Origin: Acidobacteriaceae bacterium
Lineage (GTDB): Bacteria > Acidobacteriota > Terriglobia > Terriglobales > Acidobacteriaceae
Length of the DNA stretch: 64,000 bases
Reading direction: 5' to 3'
Assembly (NCBI GenBank): GCA_903642235.1
Contig: CAHJWL010000008.1
Span: 1 to 64,000, forward strand
The position numbers were made by a program, and so were the translations under genes. Position 1 is the first letter of the stretch; each line of letters begins with the position of its first letter. The notes below the pieces were generated by a model. It was not told where the DNA came from. It saw only the letters and a list, made by a program, of their open reading frames with translations, and ran no database searches. Shown in pieces: positions 9,079-18,624 of this stretch.

Positions 9079-9612
9079 CTAACCTGCCTGTCCGCTTGCG
9101 GGATAGAAGTGCATCCCGCGATGGCGTCCGGTCGGCACCCTGATCGCCTCAAAGTTGGTGATCTTCCAGGCTCCCGTGGCGATCTGGTGGTAGATCCGCG
9201 TGTAGTGATAATCCCCATTGAGAGAGGCGACGGCTCCCGTCCCCTCGACTTTGGCCTTCACCGTTACAATCGCGACCTGTCCAACCAGCTTGATTTTCAT
9301 GTCCTGCAGATCCAGTCGAGTAAGTGTCACGGTATGGCTTTTCAGTCGAGCCAGTTGTTGCGCCTTGGTCGTCACCTGCCCGGTTAGAGTGATGCCGACA
9401 TAGTCATCCGCCAGCATGTGATCCATGGTCACGATGTCTCCGGAGAGCTGCGCTATCCGCCACTGCATCTCCAGCTGCTCAATCTGCCGCTTCGTATCCT
9501 TTTTGGCCTGCCAGGCATGCCCGGGCGTCGCTGCCATGGCAAGACAGAGCACTAAGAGCAGCCCTACGGTTTGCCCGCGGAGACTTGACGGAATGGGCAC
9601 GATGGGAAACAT
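9079..9612 (-). CDS. Secreted NTF2-like (DUF4440) protein
   Basis: The 177-residue product has an N-terminal signal peptide (hydrophobic core TVGLLLVLCLAMAATPGHA) and a SnoaL/DUF4440 NTF2-like fold at about 40-160. Characteristic parts are the helix with QIEQLEMQWRIAQLSGD, the D-rich MLADDYVGI, and the closing strands (YTRIYHQIATGAWKITNFEA). Such proteins form cone-shaped pockets, often with no known activity. Its role is not deducible. Confidence 0.8.
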   Translation of the reverse strand: MFPIVPIPSSLRGQTVGLLLVLCLAMAATPGHAWQAKKDTKRQIEQLEMQWRIAQLSGDIVTMDHMLADDYVGITLTGQVTTKAQQLARLKSHTVTLTRLDLQDMKIKLVGQVAIVTVKAKVEGTGAVASLNGDYHYTRIYHQIATGAWKITNFEAIRVPTGRHRGMHFYPASGQAG

Positions 9613-9773
9613 CGATTTACCCGGATACTAGACCGCCTTCGAAAGCCCGTCAAAGCTCCCTTTGGGGGACACGACCTCGCCGTGGTAACACTCACGATCC
9701 CCGAACTATTGGCCTGACCGCACCTGACTTAAGACAACAAGATGCCGCAAGCGAAAGCACCGCACCCGACCCT

Positions 9774-10061
9774 TCAGCAGACAGCCGAAAGGGTCTCGAC
9801 CTCGCGATCCCGCATCAGCTGGTACAAGCCTCCAACTGCAAATTTTTTGAAGTGCTCTGTCGCCCGATGCGCCGCGGCGGCGTTCTCATCCCGGTACTGC
9901 TCGTAGATCAACACTGTCGAGGGATCATCCTCGACAAAATGAGGAACGTACAGAACGCATCCGGGCTCCTGGCGCGAAGCCAGCGTGAGCGCGAGAAGCA
10001 TCTCGCGAACTTCAGCGACATCGGTAGCGTGAAAGCGTAGGCGAACGGTAAAGCTGATCAT
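9774..10061 (-). CDS. Antibiotic-biosynthesis-monooxygenase (ABM) domain protein
   Basis: The product has 95 residues from ATG 10061 (MISFTVRLRF), which has AGG-type spacing upstream; an in-frame TTG at 10073 would add four residues. It shows the ferredoxin-like ABM fold: the first strand FTVRLRFHA, the helix LLALTLASRQEPGCVLY, the strand TVLIYEQYRDENAAAAHR, and a helix ending HFKKFAV. The YgiN/LsrG-type relatives are small quinol monooxygenases or isomerases. A standalone cytoplasmic protein is inferred. Confidence 0.85.
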   Translation of the reverse strand: MISFTVRLRFHATDVAEVREMLLALTLASRQEPGCVLYVPHFVEDDPSTVLIYEQYRDENAAAAHRATEHFKKFAVGGLYQLMRDREVETLSAVC

Positions 10062-10121
10062 AGGACCTGCCAAAGCATCGGTTGAGGAACGGGTCGCACC
10101 TGTCCTTCAGCACGACCGTCA

Positions 10122-11444
10122 TCAGGCAGACAGAGTCTCCGCGAAAGCGGGCAGAGTGATCGTCTGATCGCGGTCCGGGCCCGTCGAGACCATACCGATC
10201 CTTGCGCCAGACTCCTTCTCCAGAAAGGTCAGGTACTCCTGCGCCAGGAGGGGCAGCCGCTCAAACTCGGTCACTCCCTCGGTCGAACAACTCCATCCCT
10301 TGAGCGTCGTAAACACCGGCTCGATCAAATCGAAGCCACGCATGTCCGCAGGGATTGTATCTGTCAGCTTGCCATCGACCTTGTAGTGCGTACACACCGG
10401 AATCTCGGCACACTCATCCATCACGTCCATCTTGGTCACAACCAGCCACTCAGTGGAATTAATCATGTTGGAGTAGCGCAGCAATGGCAGATCGAGCCAG
10501 CCGCAGCGTCGCGGACGACCCGTCACAGCGCCATACTCCTGCCCGCGCGCTCGTAGCAGCTCGGCGGAGGAGTCGTTGATCTCGGTCGGAAAAGGTCCCT
10601 CACCGACCCGGGTGACGTAGGCCTTGGTTACGCCGATCACCGTACCCATCCTGGTCGGCCCGACGCCCGTACCCGTCACGGCCCCGCCCGCCGTAGACGA
10701 AGAGCTTGTCACAAAAGGGTACGTGCCGTGGTCGATATCCAGCAGAGCTCCCTGTGCGCCCTCGAACATCACCTTCTGGCCGGCGCGGATCGCATCGTTC
10801 AGCAGGACTGCTGTATCAGTAACAAAGGGCGCCAGCTGCTCTGCGGCACGCGCATACTCCTCGTACATCTGCTTCGGGTCGAGCGGCTCTGTGCCGAATA
10901 GCGCGTGCGCGATCGTATTCTTCTCATGACACGCATTATTGATGTGCGTGCGCAACAGGGAGGGGTTCAGCAAATCCACCACCCGCAGGCCGTTGCGGTG
11001 CATCTTGTCTTCGTATGCCGGCCCGATACCCCGGCTGGTGGTCCCGATCTTCGTCCGGCCCGGCGCGTTCTCCGCTGCCAGTTCGATCATGCGGTGGTAG
11101 GGCAGGATGACCTGGGCACGGTTGGATACAAACAGCTGACCGCCCGGTCCTCCCTCGATCGGCAGACCGGCCTCTCGAAGCTTCTTGACCTCGCTCAGAA
11201 AAGCCATCGGATCAAGCACAACGCCATTGCCGATGACGCCCTTGCACTCCGGCCGCAGCACTCCACAGGGGATAAGCTGCAGAACAAAGCGCTTGCCCGA
11301 GATGATGACCGTATGCCCTGCGTTGTGGCCTCCGGCGTACCGCGCGACCACGTCAAAGTGCCCGGAGAGCACGTCAACAATTTTGCCTTTACCTTCATCG
11401 CCCCACTGGGCACCAAGAATGACCGCTGATTTGCGCTGTGTCAC
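10122..11444 (-). CDS. purA: Adenylosuccinate synthetase
   Basis: It makes adenylosuccinate from IMP, aspartate and GTP, the first committed step to AMP. From GTG 11444 (VTQRKSAVILGAQWGDEGKG) the product is 440 residues, the normal length. Seen: the P-loop-like GDEGKGK, the catalytic His in GGHNAGHT, IGTTSRGIGPAYEDK, and DIDHGTYPFVTSSSS. The longer frame up to 11765 has a Cys/Arg-rich, non-conserved leader and is rejected. It is divergent from mutM. Confidence 0.97.
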   Translation of the reverse strand: MTQRKSAVILGAQWGDEGKGKIVDVLSGHFDVVARYAGGHNAGHTVIISGKRFVLQLIPCGVLRPECKGVIGNGVVLDPMAFLSEVKKLREAGLPIEGGPGGQLFVSNRAQVILPYHRMIELAAENAPGRTKIGTTSRGIGPAYEDKMHRNGLRVVDLLNPSLLRTHINNACHEKNTIAHALFGTEPLDPKQMYEEYARAAEQLAPFVTDTAVLLNDAIRAGQKVMFEGAQGALLDIDHGTYPFVTSSSSTAGGAVTGTGVGPTRMGTVIGVTKAYVTRVGEGPFPTEINDSSAELLRARGQEYGAVTGRPRRCGWLDLPLLRYSNMINSTEWLVVTKMDVMDECAEIPVCTHYKVDGKLTDTIPADMRGFDLIEPVFTTLKGWSCSTEGVTEFERLPLLAQEYLTFLEKESGARIGMVSTGPDRDQTITLPAFAETLSA

Positions 11445-11765
11445 GAAAGCTTTTGTCTCCGGGGAACAAGCAGGTAGGACTTCCTTCAAGCAGAAGCCCG
11501 TCGGTAATTCTATACCGGCAGCCCTCCGGCAGCAGCGACCTGCGCGGTCGCCCCTCCGCCCTCGAAGGCAGGCACAGAGTCGGGGAAGAGACTGCGTGCT
11601 CTCGTCCATCCCGGACATCCCAGTCAGAAGCCCCAAACGGATCAGGCGCAGCACTGCCGATTGCGGAGGTTTCCATGATTCCAGCGGCCTCAAGGACCTT
11701 CGTGGAACGCACGGCATCTGTATCAACGTGCGTTGAGCACAGATGCTGTAGCTACCAGAGGACAT
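11445..11765. other. Divergent purA/mutM intergenic region
   Basis: This stretch of 321 bases separates the purA start (-) and the mutM start (+). Reading frames through it are extensions of those two genes or their shadows. I see no dispersed repeat, hairpin terminator or convincing palindrome in it. It should contain both promoters, but none is clear enough to place. Confidence 0.5.
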
Positions 11766-12590
11766 GTGCCGGAGTTACCAGAGGTCGAGACCGTTGCCAA
11801 TGGAGTAGACGCGCGCGTCCGCGGTCAGCGCATCGCCAGCGTATGGACCAGCGGCAAGCCGCAGACCTTCAAGAGCCCGGAGAGTGAGATCGAAGAGGTT
11901 CTGACTGGCGCCGTTATCGCCGGCGTGCGGCGCGTCGGCAAGACCATTGTTATGACGCTCACGCCCAGAGCTGACGCCGATCCCGACACGATCCCAGCAG
12001 AGTTTCTCATCCATCTCGGCATGACCGGTCGTCTGCTCGTCTCGCAGGCCGAGGTGCCCTTGCCCCCGCACACTCATGCGGTGCTTTCACTAGTCGACGG
12101 CCGCGAAGTGCGCTTTGTCGATCCGCGCCGCTTCGGTCGGCTCTCCGTGCACCGTGAGGCGTACGCCGGCCCCGGTGCGGAGCCTCTCACCATCGCGCCG
12201 TCAGACTTCGCCATGCTCTTTCGCGGCCGCCGCACCCCCATCAAAGCCGCTCTGCTCAACCAGTCTCTCCTCCATGGCGTCGGCAACATCTATGCGGATG
12301 AAGCTCTGGCCCGCGCCGGCATCCGTCCGCGCCGGCAGGCTGCCCGCGTCACCCGTGTGGAGCTCGAGCGCCTGCGCGTCGCGCTGGTCGAGGTGCTCAA
12401 GCGCGCGATCGAACTCGGCGGCTCGTCCGTTTCGGACTACGTCGACGCCGAGGGCATCGCGGGCTTCTTCCAGCTCGAGCACCGCGTCTACGCCCGCGGC
12501 GGACAGCCCTGCCGCATCTGCGGCACCCCCATCAGAAAAATCGTCGTGGGCGGCCGCGGCACGCACTTCTGCCCGCAATGTCAGCGGTAA
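11766..12590 (+). CDS. mutM: Formamidopyrimidine-DNA glycosylase
   Basis: It removes 8-oxoguanine and ring-opened purines and cuts by beta,delta-elimination. The start is GTG 11766 because the protein must begin (M)PELPEVET, with the catalytic Pro exposed after Met removal. The product is 274 residues. Seen: E at position 3, the conserved HLGMTGRLL and FVDPRRFGRL, the helix-two-turn-helix (LLNQSLLHGVGNIYADEAL), and a C-terminal zinc finger (CRICGTPI...GRGTHFCPQCQ). All four zinc cysteines are present. It is intact and likely functional. Confidence 0.96.
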   Translation: MPELPEVETVANGVDARVRGQRIASVWTSGKPQTFKSPESEIEEVLTGAVIAGVRRVGKTIVMTLTPRADADPDTIPAEFLIHLGMTGRLLVSQAEVPLPPHTHAVLSLVDGREVRFVDPRRFGRLSVHREAYAGPGAEPLTIAPSDFAMLFRGRRTPIKAALLNQSLLHGVGNIYADEALARAGIRPRRQAARVTRVELERLRVALVEVLKRAIELGGSSVSDYVDAEGIAGFFQLEHRVYARGGQPCRICGTPIRKIVVGGRGTHFCPQCQR

Positions 12591-12624
12591 CGAGACTGCC
12601 GCAGCCAAAGAGACAGATCCGCGC

Positions 12625-14355
12625 TCACTCCGCACCCGGAACACATCCCTGCCGCAGCTCCGCCTGCGGAATCGTGATCTGCCGGCCGCGCGGAAGATAG
12701 CGAACCAGCCGTGCGGCACCGCCCTCCGCCTCCCGCACATTGAGCACGACCTCGTGGTCCGCGTCGCCATACCAGAACGACCAGCCCAGCAGGCTCTGGC
12801 CGTCGCGCAGGCCGGCCCGGAAGGCGGCACTCTCCGGGTCCACACCGCGCACCACCACGCCGCGCACAACGGCTCCCTTGCCGAGAAGAGAGGGCGGCAG
12901 GCCCAGCGCAAAGGTCCAGGCCGGCACGGCGCGAACGACAGCGCAGCGTCCGAAACTCTCCGGCAGCACCGGCACCTCCGCACCGCCTTCCGCAAAGCTT
13001 CGCAGACGCCCTACGGTCTCCGCATCCACAAAGCGCGCCACCATCGCAAAGATGCGTTCGTCTGAAAGCGGCTGTCCCGCGCCGGCAAGCAGTCCGCGCA
13101 CCACATCATCAAGCGAAGCCCGGCCGGCCGTCTGCCGCAGGATCTCCGCATTCAGCCATAGCCCGATCACCGCTCCGCGCAGATACGGCACCCTGTATCG
13201 CACCTCGTCATCATCAAGTGAAATCGTCTGCTCGCCCTCCGCCGCCGTCGTCACAGGAGAGGCGAGATACTCACGCAGAACAGAGTTCACGCGCTTGAGG
13301 TAGCTCGCGCGATCGATCAGTTTGCTTCGCTCGAGCAATACGTCCTGGTAGTAGGTCGTAATCCCCTCGACGAACCAGGCCAGCTTTGACGCATCGGCCA
13401 CTGGTCCGAGCGCAGACGGGTTCCAGGCATGGAACGCCTCATGCGCAAACAGCGACTCCGTCTCCGGCCCGAGGTGCTCCCCCGGTGCGAGCGTCAGGCT
13501 GAAAGCATGGGTAAACGCCGACCCACCGCCACCCGACGTACCGGCCCCGTACGGCGAGAGCACGACCGCATACCAGGGCGGTGCCGGCGTCTGCCAGAAC
13601 GTCCGTTCCGCACCCAGAATCTCATGCACCTTGAGCGCGAGCTCCTGCTCGGAGAAGCTCCAGTGCCCGGCCACAGCCAGCAGCACCGGCCCGCCCAGCA
13701 CTGTCACCCGCCGCGTCGCAAGCTCGCCCGTCACGAATAGCGCGCCGGCCACCTCGCTCCACGCGCCTCGCATCTCCTGGTGGGCCTCGGTTCCAAAGCT
13801 GGTGACGATGCCCTGCCCGGCCGGCAGATCCACGAAATCAAACGTCACCTGCACCGCAGCGTTTCGCTCCATTCTTGGAGCAATCAGTCCGTTCTCTCCG
13901 TTGAACAGACTTAAGCCCGGCTCCAGGAGCACACGATGGCGCTCTGCCGCTCGAAACGGCCCCGTCCAGTCCTGCACCAGGTCGTAGTTCAGCTGCATCG
14001 TCGTTCCCGGCTTTGCGTGCAGACTCAACCGCGATGGCCGTCCGATTGGTTCGAGCGAGACCGCGCTGCCGGTGATCTTCAGGTTCTCGACTGCCCGCTC
14101 CAGATCCCGCGCATCTGCCCAGGTTGACGGAAGCTCCAGCAACTCGGCGCCACCTGCTGGGGCCGAGGTCTCGAGCGTCACATGCACGCGACCCGGATGC
14201 GCAAAATCAAACCGGTACGCCAGCCGCCGGGGAAGATCGGCGCGCCCATCCACTCGCAGAGCCGGCGCGCGCCCCTGCGAAGGATCTGCCGCTTCGGCGC
14301 GGCACACCCCAGCCAAGACAACACACAGACAGACAAAGCTCTTCAGGCGACGCAA
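12625..14355 (-). CDS. Secreted M61-like aminopeptidase
   Basis: The 576-residue product has a signal peptide (MRRLKSFVCLCVVLAGVCRA), an N-terminal beta domain, the zinc motif HEAFH (FAHEAFHAWNPSAL) with the downstream Glu in WFVEGITTYYQ, and a C-terminal PDZ-like domain (about 470-560; GVVVRGVDPESAAFRAGLRD). This is the layout of the glycyl-aminopeptidase M61 family, which trims N-terminal Gly/Ala from peptides. It is probably periplasmic or extracellular. It is convergent with mutM (34-base gap). Confidence 0.85.
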   Translation of the reverse strand: MRRLKSFVCLCVVLAGVCRAEAADPSQGRAPALRVDGRADLPRRLAYRFDFAHPGRVHVTLETSAPAGGAELLELPSTWADARDLERAVENLKITGSAVSLEPIGRPSRLSLHAKPGTTMQLNYDLVQDWTGPFRAAERHRVLLEPGLSLFNGENGLIAPRMERNAAVQVTFDFVDLPAGQGIVTSFGTEAHQEMRGAWSEVAGALFVTGELATRRVTVLGGPVLLAVAGHWSFSEQELALKVHEILGAERTFWQTPAPPWYAVVLSPYGAGTSGGGGSAFTHAFSLTLAPGEHLGPETESLFAHEAFHAWNPSALGPVADASKLAWFVEGITTYYQDVLLERSKLIDRASYLKRVNSVLREYLASPVTTAAEGEQTISLDDDEVRYRVPYLRGAVIGLWLNAEILRQTAGRASLDDVVRGLLAGAGQPLSDERIFAMVARFVDAETVGRLRSFAEGGAEVPVLPESFGRCAVVRAVPAWTFALGLPPSLLGKGAVVRGVVVRGVDPESAAFRAGLRDGQSLLGWSFWYGDADHEVVLNVREAEGGAARLVRYLPRGRQITIPQAELRQGCVPGAE

Positions 14356-14551
14356 GGAACATCCAGGCTGGGAGTGCGTCCGTGGCTGATTCGCGCCATC
14401 TCCGGTACTCCACAGGAGTAAGTCTAGAAGAAGCGCAGCCCGTGATCATCCCTCGACCGTGCCGTGCGCTGCCCAGCGGGTCTTCCCACCGGTTTCGAGG
14501 TTGGCTTGGAAGGCATCAGGCTTGCGCAAGCCTCGGCCCCCCCCCACCGGC

Positions 14552-15472
14552 CTATTGCAGTCCGGCCGCGCGCTCTGCCGTGATCGCCGCACCCACCAGC
14601 CGGGCCGGTGGCTCATCCTTCACAATCTCAAGTGAGTAACTCTGCAGCGGACTCATCTTCACCATCTGCTGCACGTAATCGCGCAGCATGGCCAGGTCGA
14701 CAAACCGGGCGTTAAAGCCGGTCAGAAAGAATTTGCCCGCCCCCTCCTGATGAATGCAGGTGGCGGTCGCCGCGGCCAGCGCCTTGTGCCACAGACGTTT
14801 GAACTCCAGGCATCGCAGATCGCTCGGCTGCCCATTCGGCAGCATCGTGTTTGCCGCCTCAAAGACCTCTTCCGGCTCCATATCCAGAAATCGCAGGCGC
14901 ATGGCGCGGTGACCCATGATGCCTTCCATGTGGCCGCGTCCGCCGCACCCGCAGAAACGCTCCTTATCGTCGAGTGTGACCACCGAGTGGCCGCCCTCCC
15001 ACACGCCCGGCGCAAACGGATACCGTCCATACCCGATGCCAATACCCAGCGTCCACACGCGGATGATGCTGTCCAGCTTGCCATGGGCCGCCGCCAGGCC
15101 CGCCGCCACCCCATCTGCGTCGTTCAGGACCGTCACCGGCACGTGCATGCCATGGTTTCGCAGCTGAATCTGCAGCAACTCCGCGATCCGTGCGCCCTTC
15201 AGTTGCGGCAGGTTCGGTGATTCCTCGACGACGCCGTTCCGGATCAGGCCCGGCAGCGCAACACCGATCGCGCTGATGTCCGGGGAGCCGTCCGCCACCT
15301 TACATACCTGCTCACAGATCGTCTCCACCAGAAGGTCCGTATGCAGCTCGACCAGCGCCCCTTCGTCATCCGTATCCGCAGGGTACGCAAGTGGCGTTCC
15401 CTGCAGCCTGTGATCAAGCACAATGCCGCAGAGAATTCGCTCTGAAAGTATGACGCCAATGGTCTTTGCCAT
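14552..15472 (-). CDS. ROK-family protein (sugar kinase-like)
   Basis: The 306-residue product has the ASKHA fold: an N-terminal phosphate loop (IGVILSERILCGIVLDHRL), the middle motif IGVALPGLIRNGVVEESPNL, the Asp-bearing LNDADGVAAG, and a zinc-like motif CGCGGRGHMEG in which the usual third Cys is His. ROK members are glucokinases, N-acylhexosamine kinases or repressors. There is no DNA-binding helix-turn-helix here, so a kinase role is more likely. The substrate is unknown. It lies 54 bases downstream of sthA on the same strand. Confidence 0.85.
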   Translation of the reverse strand: MAKTIGVILSERILCGIVLDHRLQGTPLAYPADTDDEGALVELHTDLLVETICEQVCKVADGSPDISAIGVALPGLIRNGVVEESPNLPQLKGARIAELLQIQLRNHGMHVPVTVLNDADGVAAGLAAAHGKLDSIIRVWTLGIGIGYGRYPFAPGVWEGGHSVVTLDDKERFCGCGGRGHMEGIMGHRAMRLRFLDMEPEEVFEAANTMLPNGQPSDLRCLEFKRLWHKALAAATATCIHQEGAGKFFLTGFNARFVDLAMLRDYVQQMVKMSPLQSYSLEIVKDEPPARLVGAAITAERAAGLQ

Positions 15473-15526
15473 GTAGTAACCCTGCCTTCAGGCGCCGGTA
15501 TGGAGCCCGTTCTGTCGGCCGCCGGG

Positions 15527-16924
15527 TTACTCGAACTTGCTTACCCGGTTCAGCCCATTGAACGCCGCCACTTTATAACATTCGGCGAGTGTTGGGTAGT
15601 TGAACACCGTATCGACGAAATAGTCCAGTTTCCCGCCAAGCGCCATCACGGCCTGCCCGATATGCAGCAGTTCGCTCGCACCCTCGCCGATGATATGAAC
15701 TCCCAGAAGGGTGTGGTTCTGGCGATGAAAGATCAGCTTCAGACGGCCCGTGGTATCGCCGCGAATCTGCCCGCGCGCGATCTCCCTGTAGTACGCCACG
15801 CCAACCTCATAGGGAACATCTTCCTCGGTCAGCTGCTCCTCTGTTTTCCCGAGAAAACTGATCTCCGGAATCGTCCAGATGCCATACGGATAGAAACTCG
15901 GGTTCGAAAGGATCGTCTCGTCCCCAAACGCCCGAGCCGCCGCGACCCGGCCCTGCTCCATCGACACAGACGCGAGCGACGGGAACCCGATCACATCGCC
16001 TACCGCGAAGATCGACGGACACTTCGTCCGGAAATCCTTATCCACAGGAATTCTTCCGCGCCCGTCAGAGTCCACACCCACCGCGCCCAGGTTGAGTTCG
16101 TCCACATTGCCATGCCGGCCAACGGCGTACAGCAGCGCATCCCCCTGCACCTTCTTCTTCGATTCGAGGTTCGCCACCACTGTGCCGTCTGGCATCTCCT
16201 CGACCGACTCCACCTCTTCGTTCAGTCGCATCGTCACACGCGAGTCGCGCAGATGGTAGCTCAGCGCCTCCACAATCTCCTGATCGGCAAACTCCAGCAG
16301 CCGTGGCCGCCGCTCGATCAACGTCACACGCACACCCAGCGCGGCAAACATGCAGGTGTACTCCACGCCGATCACGCCGCCACCCACCACGATCATCGTC
16401 TTCGGCAGATTCTTCAGCTCAAGAATCAGATCCGAGTTCACAATCGAGTGCCCGTTGATCGGCACCTTCTCCGACGTCGCCGGCTTCGTTCCCGTGCCGA
16501 TGATGATGCTCTTCGACTCGTAAACGGTCGACCCGCGCGAGTTCGTCACCTTCACATGCGTGGCATCTTCAAAGGAAGCCGTGCCCACCAGCATCTCAAT
16601 GTTGTTGCGCGAAAGCTGTGCCTCGGTGACGTCGATCTCCGTCTTGATCACATGCTGCACCCGGAAGGCCAGATCCGCCATGGTGATCCGCTCCTTCACC
16701 CGGTAGTTCATGCCATAGATCGATTTGTAGTTATAACCGGAGAGATGCAGCACGGCCTCGCGCATGGTCTTCGACGGAATCGTCCCTGTGTTGATGCAGG
16801 CACCGCCAACCACCTCGCGCATCTCAATCAGCGCAACCTTTTTGCCCAGCTTGGCACCATAAATAGCGGCGCGCTGACCCGATGGGCCGGAACCAATAAC
16901 GATTAGATCGTAGACACTGCTCAT
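15527..16924 (-). CDS. sthA: Soluble pyridine nucleotide transhydrogenase
   Basis: The enzyme passes hydride between NADPH and NAD+ through FAD. The 465-residue product has an FAD Rossmann motif at the N-terminus (VIGSGPSGQRAA), the SthA-specific CINTGTIPSKTMREA, where dihydrolipoamide dehydrogenase would have a CxxxxC disulphide, an NAD(P) Rossmann motif (GGGVIGVEY), IFAVGDVIG, and a C-terminal dimerisation domain (about 345-465). The single Cys in the redox position supports transhydrogenase over lipoamide dehydrogenase. It is probably co-transcribed with the ROK gene downstream. Confidence 0.92.
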   Translation of the reverse strand: MSSVYDLIVIGSGPSGQRAAIYGAKLGKKVALIEMREVVGGACINTGTIPSKTMREAVLHLSGYNYKSIYGMNYRVKERITMADLAFRVQHVIKTEIDVTEAQLSRNNIEMLVGTASFEDATHVKVTNSRGSTVYESKSIIIGTGTKPATSEKVPINGHSIVNSDLILELKNLPKTMIVVGGGVIGVEYTCMFAALGVRVTLIERRPRLLEFADQEIVEALSYHLRDSRVTMRLNEEVESVEEMPDGTVVANLESKKKVQGDALLYAVGRHGNVDELNLGAVGVDSDGRGRIPVDKDFRTKCPSIFAVGDVIGFPSLASVSMEQGRVAAARAFGDETILSNPSFYPYGIWTIPEISFLGKTEEQLTEEDVPYEVGVAYYREIARGQIRGDTTGRLKLIFHRQNHTLLGVHIIGEGASELLHIGQAVMALGGKLDYFVDTVFNYPTLAECYKVAAFNGLNRVSKFE

Positions 16925-17028
16925 GCGCGAGTACGTTCTTCCCTTTTGCCGTTTAGGGCCGCGGTCATCTCTCGCCGCGGCGATCCTGCTCAGGACCGTT
17001 TGTCACTGCCATCCAATACTCTCGAGTA

Positions 17029-17712
17029 ATGATACCGCCCGTCCGATCACCACGGGAGCGTGTACCCCTGCAAGGGCTCCACTACGCCATTACAGACCGG
17101 CGATTCTTTCAAGGCGATGAACGTCAGCGCGGGCACGCACTCCTCGCCCAGACACGGCAACTCGCCTCCTCCGGCGTTGACTTCCTCCAGCTTCGCGAGA
17201 AAGACCTGCCCCCGGCCGATCTGCTCGCTTTGGCCGTTGAACTCAAGCGCGTTCTCGCCCCCGGATTCCGGCCGCGCCTGCTCCTGAACGCCCCGCTCTC
17301 GCTCGCTCTGGAAGCAGCAGCCGACGGCCTTCACCTGCCCGGCGGCTGGGACCCCGAGGATCTCCCGGCGGCTCGTCGGGCCTTTCGGGATGCTGGTCGT
17401 CCCGTCCCGATCCTCAGCGTCAGCACTCACTCCCTCGCTGACGTTCACGCCGCCCGCGGGGCCGGAGCCGATCTCATCCTCTTCGGTCCTGTCTTCGAAA
17501 AACGCGTGCAGGGCGAGCTGGTCCGAACCGGCCTGGGACTGAGCGCTCTCACCGACGCGGCCCTTGCCGCCGGCCCCACGCCGCTGCTCGCCCTCGGCGG
17601 CATTACCCCGGAGAGCCTACCCAGCTGCCTCTCCACTGGCGCAGCCGGTGTCGCCTCAATCCGCTTGTTCCTCCCGCGGACGCTTCCGCTCTGCACAGAT
17701 GAGGTCCCATGA
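17029..17712 (+). CDS. thiE: Thiamine-phosphate synthase
   Basis: It joins the pyrimidine (HMP-PP) and thiazole phosphates to give thiamine phosphate. The 227-residue TIM-barrel product has LHYAITDRR at the first strand, the diphosphate-binding QLREKDLP, DGLHLPG, VSTHSLADV and the late strands LILFGPVFEKR and LLALGGITPES. It could also be the TenI paralogue, but the length and motifs fit ThiE. The stop is 32 bases before the yceD-like gene, so it may be in that operon. Confidence 0.85.
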   Translation: MIPPVRSPRERVPLQGLHYAITDRRFFQGDERQRGHALLAQTRQLASSGVDFLQLREKDLPPADLLALAVELKRVLAPGFRPRLLLNAPLSLALEAAADGLHLPGGWDPEDLPAARRAFRDAGRPVPILSVSTHSLADVHAARGAGADLILFGPVFEKRVQGELVRTGLGLSALTDAALAAGPTPLLALGGITPESLPSCLSTGAAGVASIRLFLPRTLPLCTDEVP

Positions 17713-17744
17713 GAGTCAACCCATGAGAAAATAGAGACAGGGCC

Positions 17745-18296
17745 ATGCTCATTACCCCGTTTGATCTCGCCAAAGAACCTCTCGCACTTAATCAGACCCT
17801 AGCTGCAGACGCGATGGAGTACACCCCCGACGTTCTGCAGTCCGGACCGCTGTCCGTAACCGGCCAGGCCGATCTCCTCATCGAGCATCACGGCCATAAA
17901 GAAGTCGTTGAGGATATTCGGCTTCGCGCCCACTACGACGGAGATTTCACCCTTCTGTGCGCACGGTGTCTGGATCCCGTTCCACAGCACCTGTCGGGCG
18001 ACTTCGATCTGATCTTCCGGCCCGAGGCCGCCGACAGCGACTCCGGCGAGCGCGCCATCACGGAAGAAGAGACCGAGATCGGGTATTATGAAGAGCGCGG
18101 GCTGGTGCTTGAGGATGTTGTGCGCGAACAGGTGCTTCTCTCGCTGCCGAACCGGACGCTCTGCAGTCCGGACTGCAAGGGGCTATGCCAGCACTGCGGC
18201 ACAAATCTGAACGCGGCCAACTGCACCTGCGACAAGACATTGGCCGATCCGCGATGGAGTGCTCTTGCCGGTCTCGCAGGCAAGCTCTCCTCCTGA
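17745..18296 (+). CDS. yceD: YceD/DUF177 protein (23S rRNA accumulation)
   Basis: The 183-residue product has two cysteine clusters: CARCLDPV near residue 70 and CSPDCKGLCQHCGTNLNAAN near residue 145. The second matches the DUF177 zinc-like pattern. Family members help 23S rRNA accumulation and are almost always upstream of rpmF, as here (106-base gap), which is strong context. The start at 17745 gives a normal length. Confidence 0.9.
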   Translation: MLITPFDLAKEPLALNQTLAADAMEYTPDVLQSGPLSVTGQADLLIEHHGHKEVVEDIRLRAHYDGDFTLLCARCLDPVPQHLSGDFDLIFRPEAADSDSGERAITEEETEIGYYEERGLVLEDVVREQVLLSLPNRTLCSPDCKGLCQHCGTNLNAANCTCDKTLADPRWSALAGLAGKLSS

Positions 18297-18402
18297 ACCG
18301 GACTGCATCGCACACGATCTTCGTTTCACTCTGATGTTTGCTCATGACTTCTGTTTCGACCGGTGGCCAAGCCCCGGCGAGACACCCGAAAGAGAGACCG
18401 CA

Positions 18403-18588
18403 ATGCCGAATCCAAAACGACGTCACTCCAAGCAGCGCACCGCCAAGCGCCGCAGCCACGACTTTCTGACCCCGACCGGCGTCTCCGAGTGCCCGAACTG
18501 CAAGGAGCGCAAGCTTCCGCATCGCGCCTGCCGCGCCTGCGGAGAATACAAGGGGCGCGCCGTTCTGGCCGTCAAAGAAGCGAGCTAA
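18403..18588 (+). CDS. rpmF: 50S ribosomal protein L32
   Basis: The 61-residue basic protein begins MPNPKRRHSKQRTAKRRSHD and carries a CPNC...CRAC zinc-ribbon-type Cys set. That is the full L32 signature. The start at 18403 is fixed by the conserved MPNPKRR N-terminus and the AAAGAGAGACCG upstream. It is part of the conserved yceD-rpmF-plsX cluster. Confidence 0.97.
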   Translation: MPNPKRRHSKQRTAKRRSHDFLTPTGVSECPNCKERKLPHRACRACGEYKGRAVLAVKEAS

Positions 18589-18624
18589 CTCTTACCGCTG
18601 CACGAGAACCTGCCCCCTCAGCTG

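Noticed and set aside
11445..11765. Extended N-terminus of purA
   Set aside because: The extension is Cys/Arg-rich and not like PurA. The start at GTG 11444 gives the normal length and conserved N-terminus.
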